Positions 1 through 7,772 of a stretch of 14,398 nt of DNA are shown piece by piece. The DNA is from an uncultured Moraxella sp. (GTDB lineage Bacteria > Pseudomonadota > Gammaproteobacteria > Pseudomonadales > Moraxellaceae). The first letter of the stretch is position 1, and each line of letters begins with the position of its first letter. The notes below the pieces were generated by a model. The model worked only from the letters and a program-made list of their open reading frames with translations, was not told the DNA's origin and did no database searches. Where the stretch lies: assembly GCA_937889485.1 (NCBI GenBank), contig CALAPG010000148.1, positions 1 to 14,398 on the forward strand. Reading direction: 5' to 3'. The translations under genes and the position numbers were made by a program.

Positions 1-1522
1 AGTCACTTGCCACGTTTAAAGGGACTTTGTCAAAGGTGATTTGCTTGGCGCCTTTACCTGCCACATCTTCAAAGGTGATGGTCTGGGTGTGTAGATAGTG
101 GCGAGCCAAGTCATCCATGCCATGACGGGTGGCAACGGCGTTAATCACGTAGCTAGCCAGCATGGTGTCCATTGCCCAATTGGCTGGCGTGTTAATCAGA
201 TTGATACCGTAATTGGCAAGTACATGGGCATCATATTTAAGGTGCTGCCCGATTTTACCAATTTGTGGATTTTCCAAAATCGGTTTTAGTGTCGCCAAAA
301 CGTCATCACAATTAAGTTGTTCAATGCGATTGCCCATCTCATCTATGTGAGCCACAGGTACATAATAGGCTTCATGGGCTTTTAGGGCAAACGACAAGCC
401 AACCAGCTTGGCATGTTGCCAATTGACATCGGTGGTTTCGGTATCTAATACAAAATGCTGGGCGGTTGTAAGGCGTTGCACTAACTGATCAAAATCCGCT
501 TGGGTAGTGATGGTGTGCCAGTTGTTTGCTGAGCCTTGGCTTGTTTTGATGGCTGCTACCACAGGATTTTGGGCAGCTTGGGTTTGGTTAAAATTGCCAT
601 TGTTGGCTGGGTGAAACGGGTGATTAAGCGATGCTATTTCCCCTTTAAACTCAAGCTCCCCAAATAATTGGCGTTTGGCTTCAAGGTTAAATGTTGGGTC
701 AGTGGGCAAGCGCAAACTTTCCCAATCAGGGACGATATCAAGGTCGGTGATGATGGTGGCAAGGCGTTTATCAAGTGCAATGCTGTCTACGCTGTCCAAA
801 AAGGTTTGTTTTTGCTTGCCTTTTAGCTTGTCAGTGTTGGCTAAAATGGCGTCAATTGAGTCGTATTCATTCAGCAATTTTTGGGCGGTGACTTTGCCAA
901 TGCCTGCCACGCCTGCAATGCCGTCTGAGCTATCGCCCATCAAGGTGAGGTAGTCGATGATTTGGCGAGGCTCGACCCCAAATTTGTCTTTCACCCCTTG
1001 GCTGTCATAGCGTTTGTCATCAAAGCTGTTTTCCACCACCACGCATGGGTTGACCAGTTGGCACATGTCTTTGTCACCCGTTGAGATGATGACATGATGC
1101 CCTTCAAGGCAGGCGCGGTGGGCAAGCGTGCCGATGATGTCGTCCGCCTCTACGCCTTCGATGGCAAGGAGCGGTATGCCCATTGCTTCAATCATGCGGT
1201 GAATATAGGGCACTTGCTCGGCAAGTTCTTCGGGCATGGGCGGGCGGTCACCTTTATAAATGGCAGAGAGTTCGTGGCGAAACGTTGGTGCTTTGGTGTC
1301 AAACGCCACTGCCATATGGGTGGGCTGATATTTGTCCATCAGTTTTTTGATGGCGTTGAGCGTACCGCGCACCGCATTGGTATGCAAGCCTTTGCTAGTC
1401 TGCATATGGATTGGCAACGCGTGAAAGGTGCGAAATAGGTAATACGAACCATCTACCAAAATAAAAGGCGGCTGATCTAAGTTAATGTGGTCGGTTGTCA
1501 GTAGGGCAGTGGGGGTCATCAT
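1..1522 (-). CDS. polA: DNA polymerase I, N-terminal ~507 residues (partial, runs off left edge)
   Basis: DNA polymerase I fills gaps and removes RNA primers in the cytoplasm. About 507 residues are visible: the 5'-nuclease domain (about 1-300) and most of the 3'-5' exonuclease domain; the polymerase domain lies outside the window. Visible 5'-nuclease signatures are FILVDGSYYLFR, AFDTKAPTFRHE with YKGDRPPMP, GVEADDIIGTLA, STGDKDMCQLV and the helix-hairpin-helix stretch GIAGVAGIGKVTAQKLL. The proofreading acidic residues D360 and E362 (VLDTETT) and D431 (LKYDAHV) are present, so this part of the exonuclease looks intact. TFEDVAGKGAKQITF near the edge matches the usual sequence after the exo II motif. 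Two start codons are adjacent (1522 and 1519) and neither has a clear Shine-Dalgarno sequence; the first lies inside a 12-bp palindrome. The gene is divergent from the thioesterase gene. Confidence 0.96.
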   Translation of the reverse strand, partial: MMTPTALLTTDHINLDQPPFILVDGSYYLFRTFHALPIHMQTSKGLHTNAVRGTLNAIKKLMDKYQPTHMAVAFDTKAPTFRHELSAIYKGDRPPMPEELAEQVPYIHRMIEAMGIPLLAIEGVEADDIIGTLAHRACLEGHHVIISTGDKDMCQLVNPCVVVENSFDDKRYDSQGVKDKFGVEPRQIIDYLTLMGDSSDGIAGVAGIGKVTAQKLLNEYDSIDAILANTDKLKGKQKQTFLDSVDSIALDKRLATIITDLDIVPDWESLRLPTDPTFNLEAKRQLFGELEFKGEIASLNHPFHPANNGNFNQTQAAQNPVVAAIKTSQGSANNWHTITTQADFDQLVQRLTTAQHFVLDTETTDVNWQHAKLVGLSFALKAHEAYYVPVAHIDEMGNRIEQLNCDDVLATLKPILENPQIGKIGQHLKYDAHVLANYGINLINTPANWAMDTMLASYVINAVATRHGMDDLARHYLHTQTITFEDVAGKGAKQITFDKVPLNVASD

Positions 1523-1532
1523 AAGCGCTTAT
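1521..1532. repeat. 12-bp perfect palindrome over the polA start codon
   Basis: ATAAGCGCTTAT is its own reverse complement. On the minus strand its last three bases with the next base form the first polA ATG region, and no ribosome-binding site precedes it. It could be an operator or a local mRNA fold affecting initiation, or chance. Confidence 0.5.
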
Positions 1533-1538
1533 CATTAT

Positions 1539-1580
1539 TGAGTGAAAAGTTAAGTAAACTGAGTAAAAAGTTAAATAAAC
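1539..1580. repeat. Two-copy 21-bp tandem repeat in the polA leader
   Basis: Two adjacent 21-bp units (1539-1559 and 1560-1580) both run TGAGT-R-AAAAGTTAA-R-TAAAC and differ only at two G/A positions. A degraded third piece (CAAGTTAAGTCAAAG) follows. The array lies between the candidate polA promoter and the polA start, so it would be transcribed as part of the leader. Confidence 0.8.
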
Positions 1581-1629
1581 AATCAAGTTAAGTCAAAGTA
1601 TCAAGGTTAAACAGGTAGGGTGATAGGGT

Positions 1630-1635
1630 ATTATA
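1630..1635 (-). promoter_or_regulatory. Candidate -10 element for polA
   Basis: The minus strand reads TATAAT, a perfect sigma-70 -10 hexamer, about 108 bases before the polA start. No good -35 hexamer is found at 16-18 bp upstream; an ATGACC sits only 14 bp away. The call rests on the -10 alone and on its position in a divergent gap. Confidence 0.35.
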
Positions 1636-1813
1636 CTGGCTTTTTGCTGGGTCATGGGTGAGGATTTGAAACGGATAGCCAAACGGTGGATGGCTACCAA
1701 TATACAGTTTTTTGGTGATTTGCAAAACTCTCATAAATCAAGATTTGTGTTTATGCTAAACTTGGCGTTTTGAATCAAATACTTGAGCTGACTAGCAATA
1801 AAAAAGGACTTTT

Positions 1814-2635
1814 ATGAGCGACTCTTATTATACCTTGCAAGAACGTACCACGACCCAAAATATCACCACCGCGCACTATCGCTGCAACATCCACTGCCAA
1901 GGCGCATGGAACGAGCACGAACAGCACATGGCGGCTGCCACAGGGGTGTTGGCTTATGAGCTGGAACGGTTTATGCCGCGCGAAGACATGCGTATCGGGC
2001 GTATCAGCCTTGATATTTTTGGCTTGATTCACTTTGGCGAGTTTAGCATCACCACCCAAGTCATCCGTAGTGGGCGCACCATTGAGCTGTTAGAAGCTAC
2101 CATGACGGCGGGCGGCAAGACCTGCATTGTTGCCCGCGCTTGGCGGATGCAAACCAGTGACACGGCGGCGGTCTCAGGGCTTGAAGATGAGCCTATTGGA
2201 CACCCTGAAAGCTATCTTGACTGGGACGGTATCAAACATTGGGGTGGTGGCTATATCCACAGTATTTATCTTAAAGCCGACCCCAACAACCGCCAAGGTG
2301 GGGGCATTGTCTGGCTTAACAATGACCTTGAGATGGTAGCCAATGACCCTACCAACCCACAAGGTCTCACCTCAGACTTTGTGCACTTGATGGGGATGGT
2401 GGACACTGCCAATGGTATTGTACCTAGAATCTATCAGCCTAATGACATTGAGTGGTTATTTCCCAATTTGGACTTACAAATTCATCTGCACCGTCTACCG
2501 CAAGGGCGCTGGCTAGGTCTTGAAACCGTGCAACAGATTGGGCAAGATGGCGTGGGGTTGACCAGTAGCGTACTACACGATGTGCATGGCGTGTTTGGAC
2601 GTAGCGAGCAGATTTTAACCGTCAGAAAATTATAA
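1814..2635 (+). CDS. Acyl-CoA thioesterase family protein (double hotdog, TesB-like)
   Basis: The 273-residue protein has the look of the TesB-like/4HBT_3 thioesterases, which hydrolyse acyl-CoA to free fatty acid and CoA in the cytoplasm through two fused hotdog domains. The N-terminal hotdog holds GEFSITTQVIRSGRTIELLEA and the following GKTCIVARAWRM strand, at about residues 75-115. The C-terminal hotdog ends in the typical VLHDVHGVFGRSEQILTV strand pair. D197 in MGMVDTANGI sits where family members usually carry a conserved Asp; its catalytic role is inferred. There is no signal peptide or membrane segment. The start is supported by AAGGA at 1804-1808, five bases before the ATG. The acyl substrate cannot be told from sequence. 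The gene runs the same way as the methyltransferase 80 bases downstream, but they need not be one operon. Confidence 0.8.
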   Translation: MSDSYYTLQERTTTQNITTAHYRCNIHCQGAWNEHEQHMAAATGVLAYELERFMPREDMRIGRISLDIFGLIHFGEFSITTQVIRSGRTIELLEATMTAGGKTCIVARAWRMQTSDTAAVSGLEDEPIGHPESYLDWDGIKHWGGGYIHSIYLKADPNNRQGGGIVWLNNDLEMVANDPTNPQGLTSDFVHLMGMVDTANGIVPRIYQPNDIEWLFPNLDLQIHLHRLPQGRWLGLETVQQIGQDGVGLTSSVLHDVHGVFGRSEQILTVRKL

Positions 2636-2671
2636 AATGTACCCCACAAGTTTAACGGTTGATACATTTTT
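2634..2671 (+). terminator. Weak AT-rich hairpin after the thioesterase gene
   Basis: AAAATGTA (2634-2641) pairs with TACATTTT (2663-2670) across a 21-base loop, starting inside the stop codon. The stem is AT-rich and the T tract is short, so termination would be leaky at best. Confidence 0.3.
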
Positions 2672-2715
2672 CAAACCACGACCCAACATTGCATGAATAG
2701 TTTAAGGAAAAAACG

Positions 2716-3399
2716 ATGACACAATCAGGACAAACGCAGACGACCAAGCCGCAAACAAACCACGCCAATGACTTGCCAAGCCGTGACGTCAGCAGCGCAG
2801 AATTTTGGCAAAACCGCTATGACGCGGGTTATACAGGTTGGGATATTGGCAAGATTTCGCCGCCATTACAAGCCTATATAGAGCATTTGGTGGCAGCTGG
2901 TGTGGACAAAGCTGCGATGATATTGATTGCAGGCGCGGGCAATGCCTACGAGGCAGCCTATCTACACGAGCAGGGATTTAGCAATGTGCTGGTACTTGAT
3001 TTTGCCCAGCAGCCGCTTGACAATTTTGCCAATGCTAACCCAACATTCCCAAAAACGCATTTGATAAAAGCCGATTTTTTTGGTTTAAACCCCGATACTT
3101 ATCAATTTGATTATATGATTGAGCAAACCTTTTTTTGCGCCATTGACCCTAGCCGCCGCGAAGAATACGCCAAACAAATGGCAAGATTATTGAAGCCAAC
3201 AGGTGAGCTATTTGGGGTGCTGTTTGACCGTGACTTTGAGCAAAGCCCACCGTTTGGCGGTAGCGCGCAAGAATACCGTGAAACTTTTGCACCGTATTTT
3301 CGGCAGGTACTCATTGAGCCTTGCTACAATTCCATTGAGCCGCGCCAAGGCACCGAGCTTTTTGTGCGTTTAAGCCAACGCCAAAATATCCATAATTGA
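2716..3399 (+). CDS. SAM-dependent methyltransferase, thiopurine methyltransferase (TPMT) family
   Basis: The 227-residue cytoplasmic protein carries the TPMT-family signature FWQNRYDAGYTGWDIG at 30-45. It is followed by the SAM-binding motif I as AGAGNAYE at 72-79, an acidic residue ending the second strand (D95 in VLVLDF), D120 in KADFF, and the IEQTFFCAIDPSRR block at 135-148 with LLKPTGELFGVLF after it. This family transfers a methyl group from S-adenosylmethionine to thiol, halide or metalloid acceptors; the acceptor here cannot be assigned. The first ~25 residues are Thr/Gln-rich and probably disordered. AAGGA at 2704-2708 lies seven bases before the start. The last 30 bases overlap the end of the convergent glutaredoxin-like gene, so the two transcripts would be complementary at their 3' ends. 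Confidence 0.85.
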   Translation: MTQSGQTQTTKPQTNHANDLPSRDVSSAEFWQNRYDAGYTGWDIGKISPPLQAYIEHLVAAGVDKAAMILIAGAGNAYEAAYLHEQGFSNVLVLDFAQQPLDNFANANPTFPKTHLIKADFFGLNPDTYQFDYMIEQTFFCAIDPSRREEYAKQMARLLKPTGELFGVLFDRDFEQSPPFGGSAQEYRETFAPYFRQVLIEPCYNSIEPRQGTELFVRLSQRQNIHN

Positions 3400-3666
3400 A
3401 AACGGATAATATAGGGTGCGTGCTGGCGTGACTAGCACGGGAATTTTATCGGCAAGCGTCAGCATTTGCGCGTCTGGCAACTCAGCAATGTCGATTTTTT
3501 GCCAAGTAATCGCTATGACGGCTTGGGCTTGCTGCAAGATTTGTTCCGCAGTTTCGCACAAATGACAGCCAAGCGTACCATACAGCTGCCAAGATGGCAG
3601 TGGTTGGGCAAGTGCATCAGATGGCGGCAATAAAGATAAGCAAACAGATGAATCAGCCTTTGGCAT
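3370..3666 (-). CDS. Small glutaredoxin-like thioredoxin-fold protein
   Basis: The 98-residue protein resembles the short glutaredoxin-like family PF05768 (DUF836). Its redox motif is C34-H-L-C37 in LYGTLGCHLCE, after a first beta strand, and the cis-proline segment is KIPVL with P76. These are the two landmarks of the fold. A thiol-disulphide oxidoreductase role in the cytoplasm is inferred; the substrate is unknown. A start five codons upstream (3681) is possible, but the ATG at 3666 has AGGGA (3672-3676, complement) five bases ahead and is preferred. The stop lies inside the end of the methyltransferase gene on the other strand. The gene is divergent from mtgA, with under 100 bases between their starts. 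Confidence 0.75.
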   Translation of the reverse strand: MPKADSSVCLSLLPPSDALAQPLPSWQLYGTLGCHLCETAEQILQQAQAVIAITWQKIDIAELPDAQMLTLADKIPVLVTPARTLYYPFSIMDILALA

Positions 3667-3760
3667 AAAATTCCCTAGCATATAGCCAAAAATGTCATAA
3701 TACGTTATATTTTTGCGTTATGCTATTGCTACTGTTTGCCGCTGTCAAAAGGAAAAAGCC

Positions 3761-4522
3761 GTGACCAACACCCCTGCCAAGCCTACTTCTTCTTCCACAC
3801 GGCACAACACGGCATTGCCGCCCACGCACGCACGCACGGGGGCAGGGCATTGGCTAAAACGGCTGGTGCTGATGGTCTTGGCGTGTTTTGTGGCGTTTCA
3901 TGTGGTGGTGGCAGGGTTATTGATGGTCTGGAAAACCCAGCCCATCAACAACAGTATGTTTATGATTTTATATCGATTAAGCAATTTTGCGCCCGTCAGT
4001 CAAACGTGGGTGGAGGATAGCCAAATTTCAGTGAACGTCAAACGCGCTGCCATTGCCAGTGAAGACGCTAACTTTGTCAATCATGGGGGGTTTGATATCA
4101 AAGGTATCGAAAACGCCATTAAAAAAAATGAACAAGCGGGCGCTATTAGTGCAGGTGGTTCAACCATCAGCCAGCAGCTTGCCAAAAATTTATTTTTATA
4201 CCCCAACCGCTCTTATCTTCGTAAAGGCGAGGAAGCCATCATTACCTTGATGATTGAAAACATGTGGACAAAAGAGCGTATCTTGATCGCGTACCTTAAT
4301 GTAGCAGAGTTTGGAAAAGGCATCTATGGCATTGAGGCGGCGTCCCAACACTACTACCGTAAATCTGCCAACCATCTCACCAAACGCCAAGCTGCCTCGC
4401 TCATTGCAATGCTGCCCAACCCCAAATACTTTGAAGCCAATCGCAATGACCGCAAATTGCTTAATAAGACCCAGATTATCTTGCGCCGTATGGGTGCCGC
4501 AGATTTGCCTGATACAGAGTAA
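3761..4522 (+). CDS. mtgA: Monofunctional biosynthetic peptidoglycan glycosyltransferase (GT51)
   Basis: MtgA polymerises lipid II into glycan strands at the outer face of the inner membrane. The 253-residue protein has a Thr/Ser/His-rich cytoplasmic tail, one membrane anchor at about 35-57 (LVLMVLACFVAFHVVVAGLL), then a GT51 domain. GT51 motifs appear in order: AIASEDANFVNHGG with the catalytic Glu at E101, GGSTISQQLAKN at 132-143, RKGEEAIITLMIE, ILIAYLNVAEFGKGIYGIEAAS and AASLIAMLPNPK. There is no transpeptidase domain, and the length is close to the ~240 residues usual for MtgA. The start is taken as GTG at 3761, because AAGGA (3749-3753) lies seven bases before it; a TTG at 3713 in the same frame has no ribosome-binding site. 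The gene lies 91 bases upstream of ppk. Confidence 0.93.
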   Translation: MTNTPAKPTSSSTRHNTALPPTHARTGAGHWLKRLVLMVLACFVAFHVVVAGLLMVWKTQPINNSMFMILYRLSNFAPVSQTWVEDSQISVNVKRAAIASEDANFVNHGGFDIKGIENAIKKNEQAGAISAGGSTISQQLAKNLFLYPNRSYLRKGEEAIITLMIENMWTKERILIAYLNVAEFGKGIYGIEAASQHYYRKSANHLTKRQAASLIAMLPNPKYFEANRNDRKLLNKTQIILRRMGAADLPDTE

Positions 4523-4551
4523 ACACAAAACCGCTAGCACAGGTGCATCAT

Positions 4552-4580
4552 TTAACAGTCACTCATAGTACTGTTATCTT
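4552..4580 (+). promoter_or_regulatory. Sigma-70-like promoter for ppk with overlapping inverted repeat
   Basis: TTAACA (4552-4557) and TATCTT (4575-4580) are separated by 17 bases, and TGT precedes the -10 as an extended -10 element. Transcription would begin about 27 bases before the ppk start. AACAGT (4554-4559) and ACTGTT (4570-4575) form an inverted repeat that overlaps both hexamers, as an operator might. It lacks the 11-base direct-repeat spacing of a PhoB box. Confidence 0.5.
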
Positions 4581-4613
4581 TGCCCCCATTTTGACCGTAT
4601 GAAGGATAAACCT

Positions 4614-6851
4614 ATGCCACAAACGTCTACGAATCTGCCGTCCGCCGCACTGAGTAGCCCCATAAATGCCAGCACCAAGCTTCAAACTAGCAAAAAACCG
4701 ATGATTACAGATGAAGTGGGCGTTCAAAGTATTGGTTACCCCACCGTGTTTGATACACAGCGCGTTGACCAAGACTGCTACTTTAACCGTGAGCTATCGC
4801 TGCTACAGTTTCATCAGCGGGTATTGGCACAGGCATTAAACCCACAACATCCACTTCTTGAGCGCTTGTTTTTTTTGATTATTTTTTCTTCAAACCTTGA
4901 TGAATTTTTTGAAATCCGTGTGGCAGGCTTGATGCAAAAAGTGCAAATGGGGGATGTGGCTAGCAGTATTGATGGTATGCAGCCAAGCCGCGTGCTGTCT
5001 TATATTTCTGAGATTGCCCACCAAGCGGTTGCCAAGCAGTACCGTATTTTAAATGACGAGTTGCTGCCCGCCTTAGCACAACAAGATATTCGATACCTCA
5101 AACGTGATGAGCTAACCGCAGAACAAGCAGCATGGGTCAAACAATATTTTGCCGAGCAAGTTGCACCCGTCTTGACCCCTATTAGTATTGACCCTGCCCA
5201 CCCTTTTCCTAGGCTAGTTAATAAAAGCCTGAATTTTATGGTGGGACTTGAGGGCAAGGATGGCTTTGGGCGTGATATCAATATGGCAGTGGTACCCGCG
5301 CCGCGCAGCTTACCGCGAGTCATTCGTCTACCCAATGAACTTACAGGCGGCAAAGAACATCATATCATGCTAACCGCGGTCATTCACGGTCATATCGAAG
5401 AATTGTTCCCAGGCATGACCGTGACGGGTTGCCACCAATTTCGTCTAACCCGAAATGCCGACTTGGATTTGGCAGACGATGTTGAAGACCTTGCAAAAGC
5501 ATTAGAAGGCGAGCTTGAAAACCGCAGGTTTGGTGCCAAAGTGCGTCTAGAAGTGACTACGCATTGCCCACAATCAATGGTGGATTATTTGCTTGGTCAG
5601 TTTGGACTTAATGAAGAGCAGCTTTACCGCGTCAATGGCCCTGTTAATTTAACACGGTTGCTGTTTGACTTTAAAATGCCAAACTTACGCTATCAGCCTT
5701 TTAATCACGCCATCCCAAAAGCTTTTCGCCGTGATGGGCTTGATAAAAACGAAAATGTTTTTAATGCCATTCGCAAACAAGATATCTTGGTACACCACCC
5801 GTTTCACGCTTTCTCACCTGTGGTCAACATGCTGCGCCAAGCCGCCAATGACCCCCATGTGCTCGCAATTAAACAGACCTTATATCGCTCAGGTACCAAC
5901 TCAGACATCGTACAAGCCTTGGCAGAAGCGGCGCGTAAAGGCAAGGAAGTAACGGCAGTTATTGAACTTCGCGCCCGTTTTGATGAAAAATCTAATATCG
6001 AAGTTGCCAACTTTTTGCAGCAAGCAGGCGCGGTGGTGGTGTATGGCATCGTGGGCTACAAAACCCATGCCAAACTGATGATGATTGTACGCCGAGAAGA
6101 AGACAAGATCCGCCGTTACGTTCATCTAGGCACAGGCAACTACCACGCTGGCAATGCCAAAGCATATACCGATTATGGGCTTTTTACTGCCAATGCAGCC
6201 CTCACAGAAGACGTTCACAAAATCTTTAACGAACTAACAGGTATGGGCAAACCTGCCAAAGTACAAAAACTGCTACACGCACCGTTTTCTCTTCATGACA
6301 AGCTCATGGGATTTATTGACAATGAAATTGCCCACGCCAAAGCGGGTAAGCCTGCCCATATTATCATTAAAGTCAACGCACTGACCGAAAAGCTCCTCAT
6401 TGACAAACTATACGAAGCGTCACAAGCGGGGGTCAAAATCAACCTCATTATTCGTTCTATGTGCTGCCTACGTCCGCAATTAGCAGGCGTGTCTGACAAC
6501 ATTACCGTACGCTCAATCGTTGGGCGGTTCTTGGAGCACACCCGCGTCTATTATTTTGCCAATGGCGATGAAAACCCCCAAATGCGAGGCAAAAGCCCAC
6601 ATCGTCTTTATTGCGGCAGTGCCGACTGGATGGAGCGCAACTTATTTAACCGCGTAGAAGTAGCTTTCCCTATCGAGGATGCCACGGTGTTTAAACGAAT
6701 TATGGAAGACCTAAATAATTACCTCAAAGACAACGTCAATGCTTGGGAACTAGACGCCAATGGCAACTGGTACGCCGTGCAGCCCAAAGACACAGAAACG
6801 CCGTTTTCTGCACAAGATTTTTTACTAAATAAAATCAACAAAAAAGGCTAA
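4614..6851 (+). CDS. ppk: Polyphosphate kinase 1
   Basis: PPK1 reversibly transfers the terminal phosphate of ATP to long-chain inorganic polyphosphate. The 745-residue protein has the normal length and domain order: N domain with [16 protein letters not shown], then [20 protein letters not shown]; the H domain; and two phospholipase-D-like C domains. In C1, [12 protein letters not shown] and [14 protein letters not shown] precede [10 protein letters not shown], whose H485 corresponds to the autophosphorylated histidine of the family. Near 642, [13 protein letters not shown] contains the second conserved histidine, and [19 protein letters not shown] follows. No key residue is missing. The start at 4614 is chosen because GAAGGA (4601-4606) lies seven bases ahead; an in-frame ATG at 4599 would overlap that site. 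The gene appears to have its own promoter. No ppx neighbour is visible. Confidence 0.97.
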   Translation: MPQTSTNLPSAALSSPINASTKLQTSKKPMITDEVGVQSIGYPTVFDTQRVDQDCYFNRELSLLQFHQRVLAQALNPQHPLLERLFFLIIFSSNLDEFFEIRVAGLMQKVQMGDVASSIDGMQPSRVLSYISEIAHQAVAKQYRILNDELLPALAQQDIRYLKRDELTAEQAAWVKQYFAEQVAPVLTPISIDPAHPFPRLVNKSLNFMVGLEGKDGFGRDINMAVVPAPRSLPRVIRLPNELTGGKEHHIMLTAVIHGHIEELFPGMTVTGCHQFRLTRNADLDLADDVEDLAKALEGELENRRFGAKVRLEVTTHCPQSMVDYLLGQFGLNEEQLYRVNGPVNLTRLLFDFKMPNLRYQPFNHAIPKAFRRDGLDKNENVFNAIRKQDILVHHPFHAFSPVVNMLRQAANDPHVLAIKQTLYRSGTNSDIVQALAEAARKGKEVTAVIELRARFDEKSNIEVANFLQQAGAVVVYGIVGYKTHAKLMMIVRREEDKIRRYVHLGTGNYHAGNAKAYTDYGLFTANAALTEDVHKIFNELTGMGKPAKVQKLLHAPFSLHDKLMGFIDNEIAHAKAGKPAHIIIKVNALTEKLLIDKLYEASQAGVKINLIIRSMCCLRPQLAGVSDNITVRSIVGRFLEHTRVYYFANGDENPQMRGKSPHRLYCGSADWMERNLFNRVEVAFPIEDATVFKRIMEDLNNYLKDNVNAWELDANGNWYAVQPKDTETPFSAQDFLLNKINKKG

Positions 6852-6932
6852 AGCAACCTAAAAATTTTAGCCATAGCCTTCACCCTATCCACAGCCGCTT
6901 TAGGGCTTGCCATTTCTATTGGTTCATACACG

Positions 6933-6965
6933 CGCTGATAGAGGACACTATGTCCTTCATCAGCG
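6933..6965. repeat. 15-bp imperfect inverted repeat with 3-base loop
   Basis: CGCTGATAGAGGACA (6933-6947) and TGTCCTTCATCAGCG (6951-6965) pair at 13 of 15 positions around the loop CTA. It lies about 80 bases after ppk. ATAGTATTTTGCGC follows rather than a clean T run, so it may act as a weak terminator, an mRNA-end stabiliser, or a dispersed palindromic element. Confidence 0.7.
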
Positions 6966-7132
6966 ATAGTATTTTGCGCTTATTTTTGAGTCGGCTTCAC
7001 AAAGCTAAACACTGCTCACACAGCAATAACAGTCAGTTACGCGAACTCACTGCAAAATCATGTTTCATTTGCTAAGATAAATTCGTTAAGCAATCAACAG
7101 TGATCGCTTGTATGAACTATTTACCCCGTTTT

Positions 7133-7148
7133 TTGTTATCCATAACAA
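7133..7148. promoter_or_regulatory. Operator-like palindrome upstream of the small-protein cluster
   Basis: TTGTTAT (7133-7139) and ATAACAA (7142-7148) are perfect inverted copies around a 2-base centre, about 40 bases before the first small gene. The size and symmetry suit a dimeric repressor or activator site. No clear -35/-10 pair is recognised beside it. Confidence 0.4.
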
Positions 7149-7186
7149 CAATAACACTCCCCTCAATCCAAATAAGGAACTACACC

Positions 7187-7360
7187 ATGTCACAGCCAAA
7201 CCCATCAGAACTACAAAAGGCGAGCGAAAACGTAAACCCAGATCAGTTGGCAGACAACCTAGACAAAGATAACCACAATAACCAAGCCGCCAAACCGCAG
7301 CCGTTAGACTCACAAGAAAACACCCCGTTTATTGATGACTCACTTCGTACGGATAAATAA
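7187..7360 (+). CDS. Small hydrophilic protein of unknown function (first of three)
   Basis: I do not recognise this 57-residue protein. It is rich in Asn, Asp and Gln, contains no Cys, Trp or Tyr and one Phe, is net acidic (about 11 acidic to 5 basic residues), and should be disordered in solution. It has no signal peptide or membrane segment from this start. ATG at 7187 is preceded by AAGGA (7174-7178) at eight bases. Same-frame starts at 7100 and 7112 would add a hydrophobic lead but lack a ribosome-binding site. The gene is followed 82 bases later by a second small gene of similar character on the same strand. Reality rests on the ribosome-binding site and this context. Confidence 0.6.
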   Translation: MSQPNPSELQKASENVNPDQLADNLDKDNHNNQAAKPQPLDSQENTPFIDDSLRTDK

Positions 7361-7442
7361 GTATCTGACAAGTGCTCATCATGTTACCAACTAGATTTTT
7401 ACTCACTAGACGTTTTACCAATCATGCTAAGGGATAACAATC

Positions 7443-7772
7443 ATGACTAAAGCCCAAATCATCGACCCAAAAACAGGTGTTGCTACCACACCCAAGCAAG
7501 TGTTAGTAGAAGACAGTATTACCCACCAATCGGGCGATGGCGTCACCACAGGTATGGCAGCGGCAGTAGAAACCCCAGATATTTTTGACAACTCACCCCA
7601 AGCGGCGATCAAAACCCAAGCCGCCCCCAACCAAACAACAGACAATCAAAACACCGTTACTCGCATTGCTGATGAAGACCGCGAACAACGCCAACAGCAA
7701 GCCGAGGCGGCCGTGACAAACTCACTACACACCCTGCCAGACGGCAGCGTTGACATCATGCGTGATAACTAG
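7443..7772 (+). CDS. Small hydrophilic protein of unknown function (second of three)
   Basis: This 109-residue protein is not recognised. It is Thr-, Gln-, Ala- and Asp-rich, without Cys, Trp or Tyr and with one Phe, and looks largely disordered. A charged stretch at about 76-88 (ADEDREQRQQQAEA) could form a helix. Near the end, LPDGSVD resembles NPDGSIP near the end of the third protein, hinting at a shared C-terminal motif. AAGGGA (7429-7434) lies eight bases before the ATG. No membrane segment or signal peptide is seen. A compact hydrophilic, stress-type protein is one possibility, but nothing in the sequence proves a role. Confidence 0.65.
   Translation: MTKAQIIDPKTGVATTPKQVLVEDSITHQSGDGVTTGMAAAVETPDIFDNSPQAAIKTQAAPNQTTDNQNTVTRIADEDREQRQQQAEAAVTNSLHTLPDGSVDIMRDN

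Larger units (their letters stand above)
6852..7186. other. Intergenic stretch between ppk and the small-protein cluster
   Basis: I see no convincing gene here. A hairpin GGCTAAA (6846-6852) / TTTAGCC (6866-6872) overlaps the ppk stop but lacks a T tract. Directly after the stop, in the same frame, 28 codons with no start codon would encode a hydrophobic, signal-peptide-like segment (ILAIAFTLSTAALGLAISI) before TGA at 6936. This may be a relic or chance. A strong inverted repeat and an operator-like palindrome are listed separately. Confidence 0.6.

Noticed and set aside
1539..1600. CRISPR-like array from repeated units near polA
   Set aside because: The two units touch directly with no spacers, and only a degraded third copy follows. 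It is a short tandem duplication.
1676..1696. TAGCCA / TGGCTA hairpin in the gap between polA and the thioesterase gene
   Set aside because: Six base pairs around nine bases, with no T tract or clear placement relative to a promoter; not distinguishable from chance.
1775..2059. Minus-strand 94-codon frame opposite the thioesterase start
   Set aside because: It runs antisense through a well-supported gene and its upstream region, with no family resemblance or ribosome-binding site.
3713..3760. TTG start for mtgA, 16 codons upstream
   Set aside because: No ribosome-binding site precedes it, and the GTG at 3761 has AAGGA seven bases away, which itself lies within the proposed extension.
4554..4580. 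PhoB box in front of ppk
   Set aside because: Only one CTGTNAT-like half is present. The second half at 11-base spacing is missing, so the repeat was recorded as a generic inverted repeat.
7100..7186. N-terminal extension of the first small protein from GTG 7100 or ATG 7112, adding a hydrophobic lead
   Set aside because: Neither start has a Shine-Dalgarno sequence, the stretch spans the operator-like palindrome, and ATG 7187 has AAGGA at good distance. A secreted form is not excluded.
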